Source: DASRAJ01 sp039920305
GTDB taxonomy: Bacteria; Bacteroidota; Bacteroidia; Chitinophagales; UBA10324
Length of the DNA: 7,365 nt
Assembly (NCBI GenBank): GCA_039920305.1
Contig: JBDSEA010000136.1
Span: 1 to 7,365, forward strand
Reading direction: 5' to 3'
Both the position numbers and the translations under genes were made by a program. Under the pieces are notes generated by a model. It searched no databases. It was not told where the DNA came from and worked only from the letters and a program-made list of their open reading frames with translations. Below are positions 1 to 4,949 of the stretch, in pieces (within the stretch, counting starts at the first letter, position 1; each line of letters begins with the position of its first letter).

Positions 1-82
1 TGCCTTTGCGACCTTTGCGGTTACATTTATTTTTCCTCCTTTTTCTCTGCACCTGCCTTTGCGACCTTTGCGGTTACATTTA
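1..82. repeat. Two copies of a 29-bp intergenic repeat (1-29 and 54-82)
   Basis: The 29 bases at 1-29 recur without a mismatch at 54-82, giving a period of 53 bases. The core of each copy is itself a near-duplication, CCTTTGCGA followed by CCTTTGCGG, and then TTACATTTA. The spacer (30-53) is pyrimidine-rich. The first copy starts at the window edge, so more copies may lie to the left. Similar CTTTGCG-rich repeats occur between genes in Bacteroidota and cyanobacteria. The element lies wholly upstream of the first gene and shows no coding potential. Its function is unknown. Confidence 0.85.
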
Positions 83-150
83 AAATAATTTAACGCCGGT
101 CATCTGAAAAACATTTTTCAAACCCTGCTGGGATGGAATATTTTTTCTTG

Positions 151-158
151 TAGGTTTG
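151..158 (+). promoter_or_regulatory. Candidate Bacteroidota -7 element (TAGGTTTG)
   Basis: TAGGTTTG matches the TAnnTTTG consensus of the Bacteroidota primary sigma factor. It ends 13 bases before the ATG at 172. No convincing TTG-type -33 element lies 19-21 bases upstream. If the element is used, transcription would start near 162-166, leaving a leader of under about 10 bases. An 8-mer with only six fixed positions can easily arise by chance. Confidence 0.3.
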
Positions 159-171
159 GGTTGGAAATTGT

Positions 172-1587
172 ATGGCACTATTAAGCTCATTCGTAAGTTT
201 TTTAAATGAGGAGGAAAGGAACCGGCTTGCTGCCATGCCACTGCTGGGAAAAGCAAAGCTGACGAGGGATTTATTAATAGAAGACCCGGAAAATAAGCTG
301 AGCAAGACAGAAATCATGAATATGCTTGGCCTCTCTTCCACGCACTATGATAAGCTGAGCAACATGGTTCTTAAAAAAGCCTACCGTTTTCTTGGCGGCG
401 AAGATGACCTTGATCAACTGAATTTTCTTTCGAAAAAATTTATGTTCCGGCATTTGTTTCACGAGATCAGGCAACAGCGCAGCAAGGTATGCGGATCTGA
501 TTTCAGCCCGGAGCTTTGTGAAAAATATTCCCGTGCATTTTTTGATTTCAGCATCAATGTCCCGGCAAAATATTTCGATGAAAAGTTTGTGAAGGAAAAT
601 GCCGATTTGTACCTGGGCTATGTGAGAAGTGACAAAACAACACGGGAGCTGGAAGTAAGGTCTAAGATGCTCTTTGCCCGTCTCAACGTGCTCACGCAGG
701 CTGCACACAGCCAGGAATCCATTACTAAAATTGAGCGGGAGATCATTACCACGGAAAAAAAATATTCCGGAGTAAGGGCACCTGCGGTTCGGGCGATACT
801 GTACCATACCTGGATCAACTTTTACCGCATCATCAGGCCCGACTGGAAAAAACGGATCTATTACCTGAAACGGATCATGGGGCTATATGGCAAAAGCAAG
901 CCGATGCCGATGTTCGAGCGCGCAATAGCCGACCTGCATAATGCGGAAATACACTTCGAGCGAAGCAAATACGAAGAAGCCTACGAGCTTTACAGCCAGG
1001 CATTTGCGCACTACCTGCCCATGCTGCGCAACCAGTTTCATCACTTCGCCCGCTGGGTTGAGCTGGCGCTCATTCTGGAAAAATACGAGGATGCAGCACG
1101 GCTCCTCGATTCGCTGTTTAAAATTTATGTGGTGAACCGCCATGAGTCTAACGGCGTGCTGGGCTCATTGCTTTATGCCCAGTTGTATTTGCTCACCGGT
1201 GATTACGGGCGCGCGTTTGAATACATTTCCCTTTGCAAATCCCTCAACAGCCTGCAGGTATATTTTAATTACGAGATCAGGCTGCGCATCCTGGAGACGT
1301 TGTATTTTGCCTATACCAATGATGCAGACTTCGTTGAGAGGCTAACGCAGCGTAACATGAGGTACATCCAGTTGCAAAAGCTTTCACTGAAAAAATATAA
1401 ATACGCTCATTACTTTTTCCTCCTCAGAGATTATACTGCCATCAGTCATCGCTATCCCCTTCATTTGTCCTCAAAAGCCAAATCCTATATGGCTGAATTC
1501 GAAGGAGGCTATGATGCGATTCTCTGGAAATTGCTGGATAAGCTTTACCAGATGCCGCATACCGGAAGATACACGGCTGTGAAATAA
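172..1587 (+). CDS. Alpha-helical TPR-like protein of unknown function
   Basis: This 471-residue protein is not one I recognise by name. There is no signal peptide or membrane segment, so it is probably cytoplasmic. Residues about 44-74 (SKTEIMNMLGLSSTHYDKLS and onward) could form a small helix-turn-helix-like bundle. The second half looks like a run of TPR-type helix pairs: about 250-285 (HFERSKYEEAYELYSQAF), 290-325 (LEKYEDAARLLDSLF) and 330-362 (LYLLTGDYGRAFEYI). Each has the small/large hydrophobic spacing and the Y-x-x-A pattern of TPRs. TPR solenoids usually hold proteins together, so a scaffold or regulatory role is possible but not shown. The start at 172 is the first ATG of the frame. 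No Shine-Dalgarno sequence is present, as is normal for Bacteroidota, and a possible -7 element lies just upstream. The gene stands alone on its strand and ends one base from a convergent tRNA gene, with no terminator hairpin visible. Confidence 0.85.
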   Translation: MALLSSFVSFLNEEERNRLAAMPLLGKAKLTRDLLIEDPENKLSKTEIMNMLGLSSTHYDKLSNMVLKKAYRFLGGEDDLDQLNFLSKKFMFRHLFHEIRQQRSKVCGSDFSPELCEKYSRAFFDFSINVPAKYFDEKFVKENADLYLGYVRSDKTTRELEVRSKMLFARLNVLTQAAHSQESITKIEREIITTEKKYSGVRAPAVRAILYHTWINFYRIIRPDWKKRIYYLKRIMGLYGKSKPMPMFERAIADLHNAEIHFERSKYEEAYELYSQAFAHYLPMLRNQFHHFARWVELALILEKYEDAARLLDSLFKIYVVNRHESNGVLGSLLYAQLYLLTGDYGRAFEYISLCKSLNSLQVYFNYEIRLRILETLYFAYTNDADFVERLTQRNMRYIQLQKLSLKKYKYAHYFFLLRDYTAISHRYPLHLSSKAKSYMAEFEGGYDAILWKLLDKLYQMPHTGRYTAVK

Positions 1588-1588
1588 G

Positions 1589-1663
1589 TGGGTTGTGCAG
1601 GATTTGAACCAGCGACCTCTCCGATGTCAACGGAGTGCTCTAAACCAACTGAGCTAACAACCC
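1589..1663 (-). tRNA. tRNA-Val (anticodon GAC)
   Basis: The minus strand folds into a complete 75-nt cloverleaf. The acceptor stem GGGTTGT pairs with ACAACCC over 7 bp, with discriminator A at 1589. The D arm is GCTC/GAGC with the loop GG. The anticodon stem CTCCG/CGGAG holds the loop TTGACAT, so the anticodon is GAC, reading the Val codons GUC and GUU. The T arm has the loop TTCAAAT. Its stem, GCTGG/CCTGC, has a U-U mismatch at the middle pair (51-63). CCA is not encoded, because the bases after the discriminator are CTT, so CCA must be added after transcription. Translated on the plus strand the gene reads CAGFEPATSPMSTECSKPTE, a typical false protein produced by tRNA genes. No promoter is evident upstream, and no terminator is seen before transcription would run antisense into the TPR-like gene. 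Confidence 0.97.
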
Positions 1664-1746
1664 CTTCAAGCTCACCGCACGATTTGCCCTTCCTCCATAT
1701 CCGGATCAGGCAGGGATTCACAACGGATGCTTCCCATGTTCTTCTG

Positions 1747-1823
1747 CACTATTCACTGCTAATGTTTCACTTCTCACGTTTCACTATTCACGTCTCACGT
1801 TTCACAATCCACTATTCACTATT
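1747..1823. repeat. Degenerate 7-bp tandem repeat array (CACNNNN), 11 units
   Basis: CAC begins at 1747, 1754, 1768, 1775, 1782, 1789, 1796, 1803, 1810 and 1817, an exact 7-base phase. Only the unit at 1761 (AATGTTT) has lost it. The four variable bases are mostly TATT, GTTT or GTCT, so the unit is roughly CAC[GT][TA][TC]T. One more CAC at 1719 lies 28 bases (four units) upstream in the same phase, so the array may once have been longer. On the opposite strand it reads as GTGAATA/GTGAAAC units. Heptamer arrays of this style occur between genes in Bacteroidota, and cyanobacteria have comparable short tandemly repeated heptamers. No function is established from the sequence. Confidence 0.85.
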
Positions 1824-2064
1824 AGTACGAGGCTTGGCGATGGGCTGGTATTTCATAATGTCAAGCCCGGTACAAAAGCCGATTGTAAAACGAAAGATGA
1901 AGATAACAACTAAAGCTCAATTTATAACGCCAGCCGGAACTATTGCTGATATTGATTTGCAGCTGATTGTTCTATCATTAGCCAGCCTACTGCCAAACCT
2001 TTTGTTGCCTGCATGTGCCTTTCGTCATGGTAACTGAAACAGTCTGCAACGGCATTGCAGGCAA
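1824..2064. other. Unexplained gene-free segment between two heptamer arrays
   Basis: This stretch of about 240 bases lies between the two CACNNNN arrays. The plus strand is open in one frame from the tRNA gene (1588) to 2037, but that frame crosses the tRNA and the repeat array, so it is not a credible gene. The minus strand has only tiny frames, such as a 14-codon ATG frame beginning MKYQPIAKPRT at 1859. The segment could fold locally: GGCTTG at 1831-1836 faces CAAGCC at 1862-1867, and stronger inverted repeats lie near 2003-2066. It matches no RNA family I can recognise by eye; tmRNA and RNase P signature motifs are absent. It may be a decayed gene, a small non-autonomous element or an unrecognised small RNA. 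Confidence 0.4.
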
Positions 2065-2066
2065 CA
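2003..2066. repeat. 11-bp inverted repeat with a nested hairpin
   Basis: TGTTGCCTGCA (2003-2013) is the exact reverse complement of TGCAGGCAACA (2056-2066), with 42 bases between. A competing smaller hairpin, CTGCAA-CGGCA-TTGCAG (2044-2060, 6-bp stem, 5-base loop), uses part of the right arm, so two alternative folds are possible. The right arm runs into the first unit of the second heptamer array. There is no T tract directly after the stem on either strand that would make it a textbook terminator. The element lies about 40 bases past the rarA stop codon in the direction of rarA transcription. Confidence 0.6.
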
Positions 2067-2104
2067 CTTTTCACTTTTTACTATTCACGTTTCACCCTTT
2101 CACC
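2065..2104. repeat. Second degenerate 7-bp repeat array, abutting the rarA stop codon
   Basis: Units begin at 2065 (CACTTTT), 2072 (CACTTTT), 2079 (TACTATT), 2086 (CACGTTT), 2093 (CACCCTTT, one base longer) and 2101 (CACC). They resemble the units of the array at 1747-1823. The last unit touches the rarA stop codon (TGA on the minus strand, 2105-2107). Seen from rarA, the array therefore begins directly after translation ends and reads GTGAAA-type units. Because the period of 7 is not a multiple of 3, repeated TGA and TAG triplets fall in different frames. Confidence 0.75.
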
Positions 2105-3382
2105 TCAATAACCATACTTCTCCTTCCATCTTCGCTTTAAAAAATCCCTCATCTCCCCTTCTCTCCCGTTTTCGCCCGGCTCATAAAATTTTGTGCCTGA
2201 AATTTTTTCAGGAAGATATTCCAGCGGAGTAAAACTGGCTGCGTAATCGTGAGCATATTCATAATCCCTTCCATAGTTTAACTCCTTCATGAGGCTTGTG
2301 GGCGCATTGCGGAGATGCAGCGGAACTGGCAGATCGCCATTTTGCTTCACTGCATTCAGCGCTTCTTCAATGGCCATGTACGAGGCATTGCTCTTGGGTG
2401 ATGCCGCAAGATAAATCACAGTCTGCGACAGTATGATTCTGCATTCGGGATAGCCAATAACATTCACAGCCTGGAAACATGCCTGTGCCATTACAAGGGC
2501 GGTTGGATTTGCGTTACCGATATCTTCAGAGGCAAGTATGAGCATCCGGCGGGCTATAAACCCGGGGTCTTCACCCCCCTCAATCATTCTTGCCAGCCAG
2601 TAAACTGCCGCATTGGGATCGCTGCCCCTCATGGATTTGATGAATGCCGAAATAATATCATAGTGCTGCTCACCACCTTTATCATAAAGCGCAATTCTCT
2701 GCTGCGCAATTCCGGTAACAAGCTCATCTGTAATTACAATTTCTTCCGGCGCGCCGGAATTTCCGGCAGAATCAACCACCAGCTCAAAGAGATTCAGAAG
2801 CTTCCGGGCATCACCACCGCTAAGCCGGAGCAATGCCTCATGCTCTCTGATCTCGATCTTTTTCGTTTTCAAATGATGATCTTCCGCTTTAGCCCGGTCA
2901 AGAAGCTGAAGCAGGTGCTCCTTGCCGAGAGAATTTAAAATATACACCTGGGACCGGGAGAGCAGCGGAGCGATCACCTCAAAGGATGGATTCTCGGTAG
3001 TGGCGCCGATGAGGGTGATGATTCCCTTTTCTACCGCGCCGAGCAATGAATCCTGTTGTGCCTTATTGAAGCGGTGAATCTCATCAATGAATAAAATTGC
3101 CTTACCCGCCTTCTTTGCGGAGTCAATCACTTCGCGGATATCTTTTACGCCGGAGCTAATCGCGCTGAGCGTGAAAAAAGGGATTCCTAATTCACGGGAA
3201 ATGATTTGAGCAAGGGTTGTTTTACCGACCCCGGGCGGGCCCCAGAAAATCATGGAGGGGATTTGTTTTTTCTCAAGAAGTGTACGAAGCACCCCGCTGG
3301 TGCCTGCCAGATGTTCCTGACCTATAAACTCATCCAGTGATCGCGGGCGAAGTCGCTCTGCGAGCGGAGTGCCTTTATTCAT
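2105..3382 (-). CDS. rarA: Replication-associated recombination protein A (RarA/MgsA AAA+ ATPase)
   Basis: This 425-residue cytoplasmic protein has the full length of the RarA/MgsA/WRNIP1 family, clamp-loader-related ATPases that act at stalled or damaged replication forks. The AAA+ motifs are in order: Walker A GPPGVGKTT at 48-56, Walker B AILFIDE at 95-101 followed by HRFNKAQQD, sensor 1 LIGATTENPS at 124-133, an arginine finger in LLSRSQ at 140-145 (R143) and sensor 2 GGDARK at 189-194 (R193). The C-terminal half has the family's tetramerisation region, including YDIISAFIKSMRGSDPNAA, ASEDIGNANP and PLHLRNAPT. No catalytic residue appears to be missing. The N-terminal PLAERLRPRSLDEFIGQEHL is the usual start of the family and supports the ATG at 3382. 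The gene precedes no partner of obvious related function. Its 3' end is fused to the heptamer repeat array, and the gene upstream on the same strand is 104 bases away, so it probably has its own promoter, though none is clear. Confidence 0.97.
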   Translation of the reverse strand: MNKGTPLAERLRPRSLDEFIGQEHLAGTSGVLRTLLEKKQIPSMIFWGPPGVGKTTLAQIISRELGIPFFTLSAISSGVKDIREVIDSAKKAGKAILFIDEIHRFNKAQQDSLLGAVEKGIITLIGATTENPSFEVIAPLLSRSQVYILNSLGKEHLLQLLDRAKAEDHHLKTKKIEIREHEALLRLSGGDARKLLNLFELVVDSAGNSGAPEEIVITDELVTGIAQQRIALYDKGGEQHYDIISAFIKSMRGSDPNAAVYWLARMIEGGEDPGFIARRMLILASEDIGNANPTALVMAQACFQAVNVIGYPECRIILSQTVIYLAASPKSNASYMAIEEALNAVKQNGDLPVPLHLRNAPTSLMKELNYGRDYEYAHDYAASFTPLEYLPEKISGTKFYEPGENGREGEMRDFLKRRWKEKYGY

Positions 3383-3486
3383 ACATCATCTGTTAAAATA
3401 ATAAATTAGCTGCAGGAAACTGCTCAGCAGAACCCGTAACTCTTCAAAATGGATAAATGTGAGGATATGATTTATCAGGTCGGGTA

Positions 3487-3978
3487 CTAATGACTTTCAA
3501 GATTCACATGGTCACCATGCTCCTTAAGAACATCACCGGCCCATTTCACTTCTCCTTCAGTGCCATGAACAATGAGCATGAATTTTCCCTCCTTCAAATG
3601 CTGATCATATTTCTCGTGATGTTCCTTTGATAATCCGATTGACAACGCTCCGATAATCCCCCCGCCAAGCAATCCCAGATCAAGACCTGCAATAGCACCA
3701 AGCAGGGCTCCTGCCCCGAATAAGAAACCTACACCCGGAATTGCAAAAATCCCCGCACCCGTTAAAAGGCCAAGCGTGGAGCCGGCAAGCGCACCGATAC
3801 CCACACCCTTACCTGCCTTCGCTGACATCTCATCAGCAGTATCCTCCGTGATGCTTTTCTCACCCTCAGCCTGGCCGAGAACGGATACCTGCCTGAGCGG
3901 GAAGTCGGCATCTTTTAATTTTTTAACTGCGGCTACAGCCTGTTCGTGCGTTTCATAAATGCCAATGGTGGTTGTCAT
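3487..3978 (-). CDS. General stress protein 17M/YflT-like protein with a glycine-rich membrane region
   Basis: The protein has 163 residues if it starts at the ATG at 3978. The frame extends to a TTG at 4032, but the added 18 residues (MFFCFRSKAQ...) are unlike the family, and the motif MTTTIGIYETHEQAVAAV is a natural start. Residues 1-35 form a small alpha/beta domain in which a helix that scans a residue pair (AVAAVKKLKDADFPLRQVSVLG) precedes a strand, as in general stress protein 17M/YflT domains. Residues 56-117 are rich in Gly, Ala and Leu with GxxxG-like spacing (GIGALAGSTLGLLTGAG and onward) and could cross or insert into a membrane as two or three helices. The C-terminal segment 118-163 (EHHEKYDQHLKEGKFMLIVH) is soluble and ends in a strand-like element. 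Relatives are linked to stress responses, but no biochemical activity is established. The gene is divergent from the nuclease-like gene across 251 bases and shares the strand of rarA. Confidence 0.85.
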   Translation of the reverse strand: MTTTIGIYETHEQAVAAVKKLKDADFPLRQVSVLGQAEGEKSITEDTADEMSAKAGKGVGIGALAGSTLGLLTGAGIFAIPGVGFLFGAGALLGAIAGLDLGLLGGGIIGALSIGLSKEHHEKYDQHLKEGKFMLIVHGTEGEVKWAGDVLKEHGDHVNLESH

Positions 3979-4138
3979 TTGGATAAATATTTTATGTTGA
4001 GGTTGAGCCTTTGATCTGAAGCAAAAAAACAAAATATCCCGCAGGGTTAAACAGGTATTTAAATTAAAGTGAGAAAGTTATGCTCTCTTGCATCGCTCAC
4101 AAAAATTTTTAATGGCTTTAGATAAATGCAAAAGATAC

Positions 4139-4157
4139 CTGACATTTTACTGACATT
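4139..4157. promoter_or_regulatory. 8-bp direct repeat with 11-bp period upstream of the nuclease-like gene
   Basis: CTGACATT occurs at 4139-4146 and again at 4150-4157, so the copies are 11 bases apart, about one helical turn. Seven of the eight bases appear a third time at 4243-4249, over the second possible start codon. The pair lies 73-91 bases before the ATG at 4230, in the spacer between two divergent genes. This spacing fits a dimeric regulator binding one face of the DNA, but no regulator gene is seen nearby. Chance is a serious alternative. Confidence 0.25.
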
Positions 4158-4229
4158 CATGCCCGATAGAAGCATCATCATTCTTAAACTTAAATAGCGG
4201 TTGCATTGCTTTCATGAAACCTAATATCA

Positions 4230-4928
4230 ATGCTCACCCGCACTGACATGATTCATTTTGCGCTTACTGAAGCAGAAATAAAGCAAGCGATCCTGCGCAC
4301 CCTTGAATATTTATCCATCTCGGGGCGCGATAACCTGAGGATACGGCACGGGAATATTCAGTTCGACTGCCTGCTGCGGGGATATATCGGTGAGCATGCA
4401 ATCAAAAAGTGGCTTATGGAAAACAATATTGAAATAAAAATGACAAATTTTATTGAAGAGAATGATCAGATGGATGTTGATTTTCTGTTCAGGGGAAAGA
4501 ATATAGAGCTGAAAACTTCGCTGATCCCTGATCAGGATATTTCCATTGACAATACGCTCTTTAAAAGGGACATTAAGCTGATTAAAAGAACGGAAAAAAT
4601 TGAAGATTTCAAAGGGGATGTTCACCTTCAAATTTTATTTGCACAGAAAAGGGGCGCCAAGGACCAATGGCTGAAAGCACAAAGGATTGATATTAAAAAT
4701 GAGTACACAGATTATTTTTATTCTGCATTCAGAGCCGACAGGTATTGCCACGATACTTATTTTGCCGGATGGATTGACAAACCGTCATTGATTAATCATA
4801 TAAATTCATTGCCTTACAGTAAAAGGACATGGACGTTTGGCGGCTCGTCGAGGTTGTTCTGGAATTACAGGATGCGGGATTGTAAATCACCTGCCGAACT
4901 GATAAATTACCTGCAAGCTTTGCAATAA
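4230..4928 (+). CDS. Putative PD-(D/E)XK restriction endonuclease-like protein
   Basis: This 232-residue protein resembles no named enzyme that I recognise. It carries a plausible PD-(D/E)XK nuclease core: a helix with GEH at 54-56 (E55, in YIGEHAIKKWLMENN), then D84 in MDVDFLFRGKN, and nine residues on E93-L-K95 in NIELKTS. That D-x8-ExK arrangement on two adjacent strands is the usual metal-binding and catalytic site of restriction and repair nucleases. The C-terminal part includes YFAGWIDKPSLINHI at 177-191, similar in style to the late segment of several restriction enzymes. No signal or membrane segment is seen. The ATG at 4230 was chosen as the longest frame; ATG 4248 (MIHFALTEAE) is equally possible because neither has a Shine-Dalgarno sequence. 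The methyltransferase begins 21 bases after its stop on the same strand, which fits a two-gene restriction-modification operon. The nuclease call is an inference from motifs and context. Confidence 0.6.
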   Translation: MLTRTDMIHFALTEAEIKQAILRTLEYLSISGRDNLRIRHGNIQFDCLLRGYIGEHAIKKWLMENNIEIKMTNFIEENDQMDVDFLFRGKNIELKTSLIPDQDISIDNTLFKRDIKLIKRTEKIEDFKGDVHLQILFAQKRGAKDQWLKAQRIDIKNEYTDYFYSAFRADRYCHDTYFAGWIDKPSLINHINSLPYSKRTWTFGGSSRLFWNYRMRDCKSPAELINYLQALQ

Positions 4929-4949
4929 CAATATATTACTGGACAGAGA

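Noticed and set aside
274..807. 177-codon open frame on - inside the TPR-like gene
   Set aside because: It lies fully within a longer gene with a better protein, shows no recognisable domain, and has a low-complexity Phe/Ile/Lys-rich composition typical of an antisense shadow.
1856..1867. TTGACA-like sequence on - as a promoter for the tRNA gene
   Set aside because: The sigma-70 -35 consensus is not the form used by Bacteroidota, and no matching -7 element or suitable spacing towards the tRNA is present.
1588..2037. 149-codon open frame on +, starting with GTG
   Set aside because: Its first 25 codons are the translated complement of the tRNA-Val gene, and the next part is the heptamer array. 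It stays open because stop triplets of the array lie on the other strand.
3421..3431. Near-palindrome CTGCTCAGCAG upstream of rarA
   Set aside because: Arms of only five bases around one central base are too short to call an operator without conservation data.
3979..4032. 18-residue N-terminal extension of the stress-type protein from a TTG start
   Set aside because: The added residues do not fit the family and read through an A/T tract. The ATG at 3978 gives the natural domain start.
4052..4141. CAGGTAT / ATACCTG inverted repeat in the divergent spacer
   Set aside because: It has seven bases per arm with 76 bases between them, which is easily a chance match and has no support from promoter elements.
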